NCBI GenBank assembly: GCA_018435055.1 | Contig: JAHDOA010000018.1 | Location: 1-64,000, forward strand | Source of the DNA: Pelotomaculum sp. | GTDB taxonomy: Bacteria > Bacillota > Desulfotomaculia > Desulfotomaculales > Pelotomaculaceae | Reading direction: 5' to 3' | DNA length: 64,000 bases | In this document: positions 17,831 to 26,282 of the stretch, in pieces | How the letters are laid out: each line of letters starts with the position of its first letter | Numbering within the stretch: position 1 is the first letter of the stretch | The notes under the pieces: model-generated | Database searches by the model: none | Seen by the model: only the letters and a program-made list of their open reading frames with translations | What the model was told of the DNA's origin: nothing | Translations under genes and position numbers: made by a program

Positions 17831-18592
17831 TTGACTGTAATGCTGCGCGCAATCAAATTGAAAAAAAGCAGCGTTTTGATTTTAATGCTGCTTCTGATAA
17901 TTTTTCTTAGCTATTATAAGTCTGTCTCAAAAAGATATGAGGAACAATATATTTCAACGCTGTCCTGGGTAATGGCAAATAAACTGATCGTTATAGACCC
18001 GGGTCACGGGGGGGTGGATCCGGGCGCCCTGGGTAGCGGTGGCGTGCTCGAAAAGAATATTGTGCTTGAAGTTTCAATGAAACTGGCTGACATGATGCGC
18101 CAATCCGGCGCGCAAGTTCTAATGACAAGGGAAAGTGACCATGACCTGAGCGATCAGGAGCTGAGCAACCTTCATGAAATTAAGGTGCAGGATTTGACCA
18201 GGCGGGTAGAGCTGGCCAATCAAAATAATGCGGATATTTTTTTGAGTGTACATGTTAACAGTTTTCCAGACAGGCGGGAATGCGGGGCACAGACTTTTTC
18301 GCAGCCGGGGTCGGAAGAGAGTAAAAAACTGGCCGTGTCCATTCAGAAGGAATTTAACAATTTTTTGAAAAACCCCGGCCGTCAAGCCAAACAGGTAGAT
18401 TATTTCGCTAACAGGATGACTAAAATGCCCAGCGTTATTGTTGAAATAGGTTTTATTACAAACCCCGGTGAAGAAAAACTTATGCTGGATCCCGCCTACC
18501 AGAACAAAATAGCCTGGTCTATATACGCCGGTACAGCCCGCTACCTGGTTGACGCCAGGCCAGCGCTGAAACAGGCCATGACCGGACTCTGA
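17831..18592 (+). CDS. cwlD: N-acetylmuramoyl-L-alanine amidase, CwlD type
   Basis: Cleaves the peptide from muramic acid; in sporulating bacteria CwlD is needed to make muramic-delta-lactam in spore cortex. 253 residues: an N-terminal membrane anchor (~12-28), then an Amidase_3 domain with zinc ligands in DPGHGGVDPGALG, the glutamate in LEKNIVLEV, the His of LSVHVNSF, and catalytic Glu in PSVIVEIGFITNP. Start TTG 17831 follows GCAGGAA; ATG 17840 is equally open. It is transcribed away from the polyprenyl synthase and is followed by a small unknown gene. Confidence 0.92.
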   Translation: MTVMLRAIKLKKSSVLILMLLLIIFLSYYKSVSKRYEEQYISTLSWVMANKLIVIDPGHGGVDPGALGSGGVLEKNIVLEVSMKLADMMRQSGAQVLMTRESDHDLSDQELSNLHEIKVQDLTRRVELANQNNADIFLSVHVNSFPDRRECGAQTFSQPGSEESKKLAVSIQKEFNNFLKNPGRQAKQVDYFANRMTKMPSVIVEIGFITNPGEEKLMLDPAYQNKIAWSIYAGTARYLVDARPALKQAMTGL

Positions 18593-18755
18593 ATATAGGA
18601 CTTGCGATGAGTATGAGTATGAAGTCAATCTTGATTCAGTAAAAAATAAACAAATACTTTTTGCGTAAAGCGCCAGGTCTATGTTTGAATCGAAGTGAAT
18701 ACAAACACCGCTTCCGGTAATAATAGATACATCAAGCTTATAAGGGGGCGCCGTT

Positions 18756-18944
18756 ATGTTCTCGTATCGCACTCTAGCCAAAATTGGCGCGGCTGCGCTG
18801 GCGTTTGTTGCTCTTTCAAAAATCAGCAGGCATTGCAAAGGCAAATCTTCCGCTGAATGCGCCGATAAGGTAGCCGGCAGGGTGAAAGGCATTATACGGA
18901 GGCGGAAGATAATGGATAATGATTTAACCGGTGATGTAATATAG
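18756..18944 (+). CDS. Small hypothetical protein, 62 aa
   Basis: AGGGGGCG lies five bases before ATG 18756. The N-terminal half (TLAKIGAAALAFVALSKI) is a weak hydrophobic helix; the rest is basic and contains two cysteines (RHCKGKSSAEC) and a run of arginines (IIRRRK). No family recognised. A terminator 17 bases after its stop supports a real transcript. It could be membrane-associated. Confidence 0.6.
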   Translation: MFSYRTLAKIGAAALAFVALSKISRHCKGKSSAECADKVAGRVKGIIRRRKIMDNDLTGDVI

Positions 18945-18960
18945 TAAGATAAATATTAAA

Positions 18961-18986
18961 AAGGCCACTTTAAGTGGTCTTTTTTA
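18961..18986 (+). terminator. Intrinsic terminator
   Basis: AAGGCCACT pairs with AGTGGTCTT around TTA, ending in a T-run. Confidence 0.88.
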
Positions 18987-19026
18987 TCGTATAATATATT
19001 AGAATATTAGTGAGAGGTGTAAAAAC

Positions 19027-19506
19027 ATGTCCATTATTGGAATGATCATAGCGGTTTTGTTCTTTATCGCGGGTATAGCAGGCGCCGTGCTGCCGGTATT
19101 GCCGGGTGCGCCATTGATCTGGCTGGGCATGTTATTGTACGGTCTGATAGCGGGTTTCCATAATCTGTCCTGGACATTCTTTCTTGGACAGGGCCTGGCG
19201 GTAGCGTTAATATTTTTCGTTGATTATTTTGCCGGGGCATGGGGTGTCCGCCGTTACGGCGGTTCGAAAGAAGCTGTCTGGGGAAGCGTCATCGGCGCTT
19301 TGCTGGGATTAATTCTGATGGGACCATTTGGCCTTATATTCGGCCCTTTTCTGGGAGCTGTGGCCGGGGAACTGTATTTGAAAAATACTTTGGAAAAAGC
19401 TTTCAGGGTTGGTGTGGGCACGCTGATTGGTTTTTTTGGCGGATTAGTATTAAAGCTGGCGATAGAGATAGTGATGATCGTGTGGTTTTTTATGGCGGTA
19501 TTCTAA
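19027..19506 (+). CDS. DUF456 membrane protein
   Basis: A 159-residue integral membrane protein; GAGAGGTG precedes ATG 19027. It carries the family's marks: VLPVLPGAPLIWLGMLLYG near 20-40, DYFAGAWGVRRYGGSKEAVWG near 67-87 and the glycine-rich FGLIFGPFLGAVAGE near 100-115. Four to five hydrophobic helices with GxxxG-like repeats. Function of DUF456 is unknown. Monocistronic, ending at a terminator shared with the convergent aminotransferase. Confidence 0.88.
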   Translation: MSIIGMIIAVLFFIAGIAGAVLPVLPGAPLIWLGMLLYGLIAGFHNLSWTFFLGQGLAVALIFFVDYFAGAWGVRRYGGSKEAVWGSVIGALLGLILMGPFGLIFGPFLGAVAGELYLKNTLEKAFRVGVGTLIGFFGGLVLKLAIEIVMIVWFFMAVF

Positions 19507-19543
19507 AGGGTTCAATATAATAGGCGGAATAAAAGCACACAGA

Positions 19544-19574
19544 ACCCGGGCTTTAGCCCGGGTCTGTCAGTTTT
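19544..19574 (+). terminator. Terminator between convergent genes
   Basis: ACCCGGGC-TTTA-GCCCGGGT, then CTGTCAGTTTT. It lies between DUF456 (plus) and the aminotransferase (minus) and may serve both. Confidence 0.75.
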
Positions 19575-19598
19575 AGAACGTAAACTTTTTGTTTGATC

Positions 19599-20789
19599 TT
19601 ACCCGGTCATGCCCAGTTCAGCGGCCAGCGTTTTAAGAGCCGGCAGTGAATTAAGGATAACCTGCTTATCTATGCAGTAGGCGATGCGGAAATAGCCCGG
19701 CGCGCCAAAACCGCTGCCGGGTACAAGCAGGATGTTGTGTTTTTGCGCTGCCATGACAAATTCAACATCGTCCGGCAGGGGGGATTCAGGGAAAAGGTAA
19801 AAGGCGCCCTGGGGCTTAACCATTTTAAAACCAAGAGCTGTTAAGTAATTATATAATATGTCCCTCTTTTCCTGGTACTCTGCAATATCCACGCTTTCAT
19901 GCTGCAGGCCGGCCACGAGGCGCTGCATCAACGCCGGAGCATTGACAAAACCAAGGGTGCGGTTACAGAAGACCAGCGCTTCCATCAACAACCCGGCGTT
20001 CTCCATAAGCGGTGATAAAGCCGCATAACCGATACGCTCTCCCGGCAGCGCCAGGTCTTTGCTGTGTGAAGTAACAACTATGCTGTTTTTGACGCAGTTA
20101 AATATGCTGGGCAGGACCAGGCCGTCATATATGATTTTGGCGTATGGCTCATCAGATATGACAAATATCTGGCTGCCAAATTGGTTTTCCATATCTGCGA
20201 GCATCCGGCCCAGTTCCTTAAGGGATTCCTCGCTATAAACGACCCCGGTAGGGTTATTGGGCGAGTTAATAATAATCCCTTTGGTCCGGGAGGTTATGGC
20301 GCTGCGTATGGCGTCTATGTCAAGTGTGAAATCTTTCTTTGTGGACGCTACTTTAGATATGCCGCCGTGGTTGTCTATGTAGAATTTGTATTCGACAAAG
20401 AAGGGAGATAAAATAATTACCTCATCGCCGGGGTCAAGTATTGATTTTAAGACTACATTCAGCGCGGCGCCGGCGCCGCAGGTCATTATTATCTGGTTTG
20501 CTGTAAAAAGGAGACCGGTCCGATCCGCCAGCATATCCGCCACTGATTGGCGTGTTTCCTGGTAGCCGGCGTTGCTCATATAACGGTGCATTCCCGGTAC
20601 AGGCTTTAAGGCAATCTCTTTTAAAGCTTCCTTAAATGCCGCCGGTGGTTCAAGTTCAGGATTGCCAAGGGTAAAGTCGTAAACTTTCTCACTGCCATAA
20701 ATATTTCTGAGCCTTTCGCCTTCTTCGAACATTTTGCGAATCCAGGAGGCGCCGGTAATTGCTTTTTCTACTTTCTTGGATATGGCCAT
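19599..20789 (-). CDS. Class I/II PLP-dependent aminotransferase
   Basis: A 396-residue fold-type I aminotransferase. Visible: DFTLGNPELEPP (~38-49), the substrate/PLP region NSPNNPTGVVY near 174-184, SDEPYAKIIYDG near 210 and the PLP lysine in TSHSKDLALPGERIGY near 243. Arg in PGYFRIAYC binds the alpha-carboxylate. It belongs with aspartate/aromatic-type aminotransferases, but substrate cannot be assigned. It is alone on this strand with no pathway neighbours. Confidence 0.9.
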   Translation of the reverse strand: MAISKKVEKAITGASWIRKMFEEGERLRNIYGSEKVYDFTLGNPELEPPAAFKEALKEIALKPVPGMHRYMSNAGYQETRQSVADMLADRTGLLFTANQIIMTCGAGAALNVVLKSILDPGDEVIILSPFFVEYKFYIDNHGGISKVASTKKDFTLDIDAIRSAITSRTKGIIINSPNNPTGVVYSEESLKELGRMLADMENQFGSQIFVISDEPYAKIIYDGLVLPSIFNCVKNSIVVTSHSKDLALPGERIGYAALSPLMENAGLLMEALVFCNRTLGFVNAPALMQRLVAGLQHESVDIAEYQEKRDILYNYLTALGFKMVKPQGAFYLFPESPLPDDVEFVMAAQKHNILLVPGSGFGAPGYFRIAYCIDKQVILNSLPALKTLAAELGMTG

Positions 20790-20985
20790 TGGGATCCCCC
20801 TTTTGATTAAACCCCTTTTCTTGGTATCTTATACTATCTAAAAAAAATATCAAGTAAAAGTTATTATGTTATAAGGCGCGAGCAAAGGGCGACATATCTC
20901 GACATTAATACACTCTGGTTATAACCTGCAGGGTAAATTATAATAAAAAGGCCGGCGGTTATCATAGCTAAAAAGGAAGTGAAAA

Positions 20986-21171
20986 ATGACTAAGTTATCC
21001 CATTTGACTCCCGACGGTAAGATCACCATACCGCGTTCGATAATGAAATATCTTAATATCAAGGGAGGAAATGATATTATATTTGAAATTCAAGGCGGGA
21101 TGTTGATCATGAAAAAGACAGAAAAAATAGACCAGGTAACAGCAGAGAATTTGATCTATAAAGCTGTTTGA
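20986..21171 (+). CDS. AbrB/SpoVT-type DNA-binding protein
   Basis: A 61-residue swapped-hairpin transcription factor. GGAAGTG precedes ATG 20986. LTPDGKITIPRSIMKYLNI and GGNDIIFEIQGGMLIMKK give the two beta-hairpins of the AbrB fold that dimerises to bind DNA. Likely a transition-state or local regulator; targets unknown. It is monocistronic with a good terminator. A perfect palindrome GGTTATAACC at 20917-20926, in its probable promoter region, is a candidate operator. Confidence 0.85.
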   Translation: MTKLSHLTPDGKITIPRSIMKYLNIKGGNDIIFEIQGGMLIMKKTEKIDQVTAENLIYKAV

Positions 21172-21205
21172 TTTGGCAGATTAGTCCAGATATAAACCCT
21201 TCCTG

Positions 21206-21235
21206 CCGGTCCAAGGACCGGTTTTTTATTTTTTT
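21206..21235 (+). terminator. Intrinsic terminator after AbrB-like gene
   Basis: CCGGTCC-AA-GGACCGG followed by TTTTTTATTTTTTT. Confidence 0.92.
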
Positions 21236-21306
21236 AATAACAGAATTCAGGTCAATTTAAAATGTAGCGCATAGATTTAAATTAAAACTATAGAGGGATG
21301 GTTTGT

Positions 21307-22464
21307 GTGTCTATTATAAAAGCAAGTCAAATATGGTCCCGGACGGATCTTAATAATCCAGTAATGGTTGCCTGGGGAAATATCATCAGTAGCCGGCCTG
21401 ATCTTGTCGCAGCGGCGGGTAACGTGATTTATCTTTTTGTCCCTGCCGCAAGCACGGAATACATGCTTATTAGCGCTACAGATGTGGGCGCGCCGGTGTT
21501 AAGCATAGCGGTGGGACTGGCAATTACCCCGCCGCAGTATATAGTGGCTGGCCTGGCGGACAGGGTTGTTGTTTTCGGTATCCGGGATGGGACCCTGAGC
21601 AGGATATTTGAAACAGAACCCGAACCAGGCGCGATTTTTATCGATCTTACGATCGCCGACATTGACGGTGACGGCAGGGAAGAAGTTATCGCGGCGTCTG
21701 AAGGGAAGCAGGCGCTTTATATATACAGGCTGGCAGAAGAAACGGCAACAGAAATCAGGCTGGAATTACTGGCAATAAGGTTATTGCCGGGTCCGTCTCA
21801 AAAAGTAACGGTCCTCGACAGAGGGGCAGGAAACTTGCCGCTGATTGTGGCGGCTTATAAAAATAACAGCGCTTCAGGTCTTTTAACTTTGTTCTTTACC
21901 GAAAGAGGTTTTGCGGAAGGACCGGCGGAGCCAAATTTGCCGTCGTTGGTTACATCACTTGCGACAGGCGAATTAAGAGTACAGGGCGCCGAAGAGATTG
22001 CCTGGGGCGGTGGGGACGGCGCGCTAAGAATAGTTGGAGTTAACGATCAGCTGACCAACATTCTGACTTCAGACAACCTGGGCAGTCTTGTGCCTGCTTT
22101 GACTGCCGGGATGATTGCCGGAGAAAAAAGGGATACACTTATTGCCGGGACTCCAGAAGGTTTTCTTTTCGGTTTTACGGCGCCGGTAGCAAGCGCTGCG
22201 CCGGACTGGGCTGTAAGGACCGGCAGGCCGGTATATGACCTGGCTTTAAACAGTGAAGGGCTGCTGGGGCTGGGCACATCCGACGGCGCGGTCCAGGTAT
22301 GGCTGTTGACTCCCGCAGGCAGGACTATACATGTAGTAAGACCGGGTGAAACACTATACGGGCTGGCTTTGCAATACGGTACAACTGAGACAGCTATTGC
22401 TGAGTTAAACAGGATTCCTGTTGCCGGCCTAATCTACCCGGGTCAGACATTAATTATCCCATGA
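21307..22464 (+). CDS. Beta-propeller protein with C-terminal LysM domain
   Basis: AGAGGG at 21292-21297 fits GTG 21307; ATG 21298 directly abuts the site, so the later start is preferred. The ~385-residue product has no signal peptide. Residues 1-330 are repeats with an FG-GAP-like calcium loop (IADIDGDGREEVIAAS near 117-132) and recurring IVAGLADRVVVFG / LIAGTPEGFLFGF blades, a beta-propeller. The last ~45 residues (HVVRPGETLYGLALQYG, LIYPGQTLIIP) are a LysM domain that binds peptidoglycan or chitin-like sugars. A LysM without export signal in a spore former suggests a spore-coat or cortex-bound protein, an inference. hisG follows. Confidence 0.8.
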   Translation: MSIIKASQIWSRTDLNNPVMVAWGNIISSRPDLVAAAGNVIYLFVPAASTEYMLISATDVGAPVLSIAVGLAITPPQYIVAGLADRVVVFGIRDGTLSRIFETEPEPGAIFIDLTIADIDGDGREEVIAASEGKQALYIYRLAEETATEIRLELLAIRLLPGPSQKVTVLDRGAGNLPLIVAAYKNNSASGLLTLFFTERGFAEGPAEPNLPSLVTSLATGELRVQGAEEIAWGGGDGALRIVGVNDQLTNILTSDNLGSLVPALTAGMIAGEKRDTLIAGTPEGFLFGFTAPVASAAPDWAVRTGRPVYDLALNSEGLLGLGTSDGAVQVWLLTPAGRTIHVVRPGETLYGLALQYGTTETAIAELNRIPVAGLIYPGQTLIIP

Positions 22465-22560
22465 ATTTTTACTGTGGCGCCGCTCTTGACACCTTAATTT
22501 CCTAAAGGTATACTTTTACAATGTAATCAATAGCGGTAATTACGGAGGAGGAAAAGAAAG

Positions 22561-23430
22561 TTGAAATTGAGATTAGGCTTGCCCAAGGGGAGCCTGCAGG
22601 AAGCTACCTTTGATCTTTTTAAACAGGCCGGTTTCGCGATTAATGTGCGATCACGCTCCTATTTCCCCGTGGTAAATGACCCGGAGCTGGAGATAATTCT
22701 AATGAGGGCCCAGGAGATTCCCAGGTATGTGACTGAAGGTGTGCTTGATGCGGGTATAAGCGGGCTGGACTGGATCCTGGAAAATGAAGCTGACGTGGTT
22801 GAAGTAGCTGATCTGATTTATGCCAAGAGCACTCCAAACCCGATACGCCTTGTAATTGCAGTCGCTAAAGACAGCGACATAGTAAAAATATCTGATCTGA
22901 ACGGAAAGAGAATTGCCACCGAACTGGTTAGAGTCACCGAGAATTATTTGAGAGATAACGGAGTTAGCGCCTCCGTCGAGTTTTCTTATGGCGCGACGGA
23001 AGTGAAGGTGCCGCATTTAGTCGACGCTATTGCAGATATAACGGAAACAGGCAGTTCTATCAAAGCAAATAACCTGCGCATTTTAACAACCATTCTGGAA
23101 TCCACAACAAAACTGCATGCCAATACCGCCGCCTGGGAAGATCCCTGGAAGAAGGAAAAATTGCAGAGCCTGGCTGTCTTACTTCAGGGCGCGCTGCGGG
23201 CCAGGTCAAAAGTCGGCCTGAAAATGAACGTGCCCGGCGAAAAGCTGGATGCTATCCTGGATGTGCTGCCCGCAATGAAACAGCCCACTGTTTCACAACT
23301 GGTACACAGCAACTGGGTTGCGATCGAGGTTATACTTGAGGAAAAACAGGTTAGAGATTTGATACCTGCTTTGAAAAGGGCAGGAGCGCAAGATATCATC
23401 GAATACCCCCTGACGAAAGTAATACCATAG
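22561..23430 (+). CDS. hisG: ATP phosphoribosyltransferase, long form
   Basis: First step of histidine synthesis: ATP plus PRPP to phosphoribosyl-ATP. 289 residues. The catalytic part holds LRLGLPKGSLQE at the start, DAGISGLDW near 64 and the PRPP loop DAIADITETGSSIKANNL near 153. The C-terminal ~75 residues (SKVGLKMNVPGEKLDAIL...) are the ACT-like regulatory domain of long-form, hexameric HisG that is feedback-inhibited by histidine. TTG start after GGAGGAGG. No other his genes are nearby. A terminator follows immediately. Confidence 0.95.
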   Translation: MKLRLGLPKGSLQEATFDLFKQAGFAINVRSRSYFPVVNDPELEIILMRAQEIPRYVTEGVLDAGISGLDWILENEADVVEVADLIYAKSTPNPIRLVIAVAKDSDIVKISDLNGKRIATELVRVTENYLRDNGVSASVEFSYGATEVKVPHLVDAIADITETGSSIKANNLRILTTILESTTKLHANTAAWEDPWKKEKLQSLAVLLQGALRARSKVGLKMNVPGEKLDAILDVLPAMKQPTVSQLVHSNWVAIEVILEEKQVRDLIPALKRAGAQDIIEYPLTKVIP

Positions 23431-23439
23431 ACCAGTTGT

Positions 23440-23467
23440 AAGCGCTGTACCCGGTACAGCGCTTTTT
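23440..23467 (+). terminator. Terminator after hisG
   Basis: AAGCGCTGTACC pairs with GGTACAGCGCTT, a near-perfect palindrome, then TTT. Confidence 0.88.
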
Positions 23468-23718
23468 AAATTCTTCTTAGATACCGGTTCACTATCGCTA
23501 TGAAAAACCGCGTCATGTACAGCGCCCTGATCAGTTTTACCAGACGCGCTGTTTTCCACCTCATGGCAAGGGGATTAATTCTGAACCTCATTTTAAACGC
23601 CCGGGCCCCCCTTCGCTTTAGCATATTCCAGCAGATTAGCAGTGTGCAGAAAAAATATTTAATGCAAGACCTGTTTGTGTCATGGGCATAATGTTTGAAA
23701 AAGAAAAGAGGGACGCAA

Positions 23719-24594
23719 ATGGAAAAGGAGATTGCCGATATAGCCATTATCGGCTGCGGGCCGGCCGGTTTGTCCGCGGCAGTAAACGCCAGCATCAGGA
23801 GGAAAACTGTTGATTTGTTTGGCGGGGAGCTGTGTGTTCCAAAACTGCAAAAATCTTCAGTCGTCAACAACTATCTTGGTTCGCCGAACATATCCGGAGA
23901 AATATTAAGGGAGAAATTTTTGGAACATGCCAGAGAGATGAATATTTCCATCCGGCGGAACATAATTAATTCAGTCATGCCAAACAGCCACGGCGTCTTT
24001 ACGCTGAAAGCGGGGGATGCGGATTATAACGCGCGGGCAGTCATAATTGCCACCGGAGTCACTGTGGATAGATTAATCGAAGGAGAAAAGGAATTCACAG
24101 GAAAAGGTGTGGGATACTGCGCCACCTGCGATGGACCGTTATTCGCGGGGAAAGATGTGGCAGTAATCGCCTATACCGGCGAAGGTGTTGAGGATGCTAA
24201 TTTTCTAAAGGAATTTTGCCGCAGGGTGTATTTCATTGCCGGTGATAAAAAAGTGTTTAACGGTCTTAAAGATGGCATTGAAGTGATTGAAACTGATAAA
24301 ATACTGGCCATAACCGGCGGCGGCAGCGTCACCGGATTAAGAATTGACGGGCGCCAACTGGTTGTGCAGGGTGTGTTTATCTACAGGGAAACATATTTGC
24401 CGGATACCCTCCTGCCCGGTCTGGCTGTTCAGGAAAACCACATCCTGGTCGACCGTGAATATAGAACAAATATCGCAGGTGTTTTTGCGGCCGGTGACTG
24501 CACCGGAAAACCGTACCAGCTGGCTAAATCAGTTGGGGAGGGTCAGATAGCGGCACTCAGCTCGGTAAATTATTTGGACTCGGGGCAAGGTTAA
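23719..24594 (+). CDS. Thioredoxin-reductase-like flavoprotein lacking NADPH motif
   Basis: A 291-residue flavoprotein; GAGGGACG lies five bases before ATG 23719. FAD site IIGCGPAGLSAA (~10-21), redox pair Cys134/Cys137 in GYCATCDGP, and the FAD-end motif GVFAAGDCTGKPYQLAKSVGEGQIA are those of low-Mr thioredoxin reductase. The NADPH-binding GGGDSAxEEA is replaced by AYTGEGVEDAN, so NADPH use is doubtful. Clostridial flavin-type ferredoxin-thioredoxin reductases show the same loss, making ferredoxin a plausible donor. No thioredoxin gene is adjacent. Cytoplasmic disulfide reduction is inferred. Confidence 0.82.
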   Translation: MEKEIADIAIIGCGPAGLSAAVNASIRRKTVDLFGGELCVPKLQKSSVVNNYLGSPNISGEILREKFLEHAREMNISIRRNIINSVMPNSHGVFTLKAGDADYNARAVIIATGVTVDRLIEGEKEFTGKGVGYCATCDGPLFAGKDVAVIAYTGEGVEDANFLKEFCRRVYFIAGDKKVFNGLKDGIEVIETDKILAITGGGSVTGLRIDGRQLVVQGVFIYRETYLPDTLLPGLAVQENHILVDREYRTNIAGVFAAGDCTGKPYQLAKSVGEGQIAALSSVNYLDSGQG

Positions 24595-24684
24595 TGTCTT
24601 ATAAGAGCAATAACAATATCCATAACTGGAAGGATATTCTATGCCCTGTGTCCAAATGATCTAAAAAAAGGAAGGAGAGTATAG

Positions 24685-25089
24685 GTGAGAAATCAAGAAT
24701 TCAAAAAAGTCCTGCCGGAGGGGTACTTCGAGAACACACTTTTATTATTGATCCAGGGTCCCAGGATCCTGTATGCATACTGGGAGTTGTCACCAGGGTT
24801 AATAAGCGCGCTGAACGAAAAAGAGAGCGTACAGATCAGGTTGAACACAGGGGTAAGCAGTTTCTGTCAGGTATATGACTTTGACCAGAATGAAAAAAAT
24901 CATTACTTTGAAAATGTCCAGCCGGGTATGTCCTACAACTGCGAAATAGGGACATTAAACGAAGACAAAATATTTTTGCCATTACTGCGTTCAAATACAA
25001 TTCTTGCGCCGCCCGACCTGCCTTGCAATTCAACTAATAAAGTTAATTCTCCCTCATCGGCAATTTTTAGCTCCAAGACAAGCGCTTAG
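24685..25089 (+). CDS. DUF4912 domain protein
   Basis: A 134-residue protein starting at GTG 24685 behind GGAAGGAGAG. The segment ILYAYWELSPGLISAL and the later PGMSYNCEIGTLNED match DUF4912, a domain of unknown role in Firmicutes and some Deltaproteobacteria. The last ~25 residues are low-complexity, Ser/Thr/Asn-rich. No signal peptide or membrane segment. Next to it, on the opposite strand, is a tiny membrane protein gene. Confidence 0.8.
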   Translation: MRNQEFKKVLPEGYFENTLLLLIQGPRILYAYWELSPGLISALNEKESVQIRLNTGVSSFCQVYDFDQNEKNHYFENVQPGMSYNCEIGTLNEDKIFLPLLRSNTILAPPDLPCNSTNKVNSPSSAIFSSKTSA

Positions 25090-25122
25090 CGAGCAGTCAG
25101 TATTACCTGACAAAAGTACGAG

Positions 25123-25149
25123 GAGGACGGGTTTTAGATCCCCGTCCTC
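25123..25149. terminator. Hairpin between convergent genes
   Basis: GAGGACGGG pairs with CCCGTCCTC around TTTTAGATC. It lies between DUF4912 (plus) and the 37-aa gene (minus). No downstream T-run on either side, so the terminator role is tentative. Confidence 0.5.
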
Positions 25150-25163
25150 TGTGGGTTTGAAAC

Positions 25164-25277
25164 CTAGATAAAGAATAATAAGAAAAAAACTATTATTATA
25201 AAGAAAAAGAATGTAAAAAAGAAGGAAAAACTAAAGGATCCTGAAACAACTCCGCCACTGCCAGCGCCAAATGCCAT
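25164..25277 (-). CDS. Tiny Gly-then-hydrophobic membrane protein, 37 aa
   Basis: GAGGAGGT lies nine bases before ATG 25277. The product starts with a glycine-rich head (MAFGAGSGGVVSGS) and continues with one long Phe/Ile-rich hydrophobic segment to the end. This layout resembles YjcZ/SscA-type small sporulation proteins (glycine-rich head, single membrane helix). The likeness is of composition, not of a defined motif. Start, ribosome site and length make it a credible gene. Confidence 0.6.
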   Translation of the reverse strand: MAFGAGSGGVVSGSFSFSFFFTFFFFIIIVFFLLFFI

Positions 25278-25408
25278 AATATACGTACCTCCTCAATATA
25301 CTTTTTTTGTATAATATGAGGATTTCGTCAGTGGTGTTACACATATCAGTCTATTAATAACAACAATTGCTAATATTACCGGTAATGATCCGCTGATAGG
25401 TCTTCAAT

Positions 25409-26173
25409 TTATTTACAGTTTTTTCGGCTAAGTCTCATATAAAAATAAACCGCCAAGCCGATTAATAAAATGCTCATAACCTGGGCCAGCCTGAACGGGC
25501 CCAGCATTTCGCTGTCCATGCGCAGTGATTCGACAAAAAACCGGCCGACTGAATATAGCGCCAGATAAAGGAGCATAACCTGCCCGTCAAATTGTTTTCG
25601 TTTAAAAATATAGATAAGAAAAGCGAATACACCCAGGTCCCAGAGTGACTCGTACAGAAACGCCGGATGGTGATACTGGTTTTCTATATACATTTGCTTC
25701 TGGATAAAAGCAGGAAAATAGCTTATAAATTTACTGCTTACGGGATAGCCGTAGGCCTCCTGGTTTATAAAATTTCCCCACCTGCCAATAGCCTGGCCCA
25801 GGATAATACTTGGAGCAACAACATCGGCGTATCCCCAGAAATTTAATTTATGCTTTCTTATATAAAAGTAGCCAACGAGAACGCCTGCGATCAGCCCTCC
25901 GTGTATTGCCAGGCCGCCGTGCCAGATCGCCAGCGCTTCTAGCGGGTTATGGGCGTAGCTCTGCCAATTAAATATCACATAATAAAGCCTGGCCCCGATC
26001 ATGGCCGCAGGGATTATTAGGATAATTAGATTTAACAGATGCTCCGTACTTAATCCAGTTGTTTTCGCATGGCGATAGGCAAGCGCCGCGCCGAGAATAA
26101 AAGCGACATCGATGAGAATACCGTACCAGTGTATAGATACGGATCCGATCTGGATCGCCACCGGGTTTATCAT
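25409..26173 (-). CDS. lgt: Prolipoprotein diacylglyceryl transferase
   Basis: Adds diacylglycerol from phosphatidylglycerol to the lipobox cysteine of prolipoproteins, in the membrane. 254 residues, seven or so hydrophobic segments. Signature residues: HGGLAIHGGLIAG near 84-96 and GQAIGRWGNFINQEAYG near 131-147, the Lgt signature containing the essential Arg. GGAGG precedes ATG 26173 by seven bases. Lipoproteins encoded nearby include the YhcN-like protein. Monocistronic. Confidence 0.96.
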   Translation of the reverse strand: MINPVAIQIGSVSIHWYGILIDVAFILGAALAYRHAKTTGLSTEHLLNLIILIIPAAMIGARLYYVIFNWQSYAHNPLEALAIWHGGLAIHGGLIAGVLVGYFYIRKHKLNFWGYADVVAPSIILGQAIGRWGNFINQEAYGYPVSSKFISYFPAFIQKQMYIENQYHHPAFLYESLWDLGVFAFLIYIFKRKQFDGQVMLLYLALYSVGRFFVESLRMDSEMLGPFRLAQVMSILLIGLAVYFYMRLSRKNCK

Positions 26174-26221
26174 CACAGTTCCTCCATTAGTAAAACATTC
26201 CTTACAATCATATTAGATAAA

Positions 26222-26241
26222 GGCTGGTTTTTCAACCAGCC
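26222..26241 (-). terminator. Terminator after DUF1540 gene
   Basis: GGCTGGTT and AACCAGCC pair around four bases; on the minus strand TTTATCT follows. Confidence 0.6.
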
Positions 26242-26282
26242 CTTTCAGTTTTTCAACCTTCCCCGAATAAAAAACACACTTT

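Noticed and set aside
18119-18892. 257-codon minus-strand frame over cwlD and the next gene
   Set aside because: Covers clear CwlD catalytic motifs on the other strand, has no ribosome site and no recognisable domain.
23466-23624. Basic 52-aa minus-strand frame (MLKRRGARAF...) between hisG and the flavoprotein gene
   Set aside because: Composition is protein-like, but only GGA lies near its ATG and no promoter is visible. An overlapping 63-aa plus-strand frame is equally unsupported. Left as undecided, not annotated.
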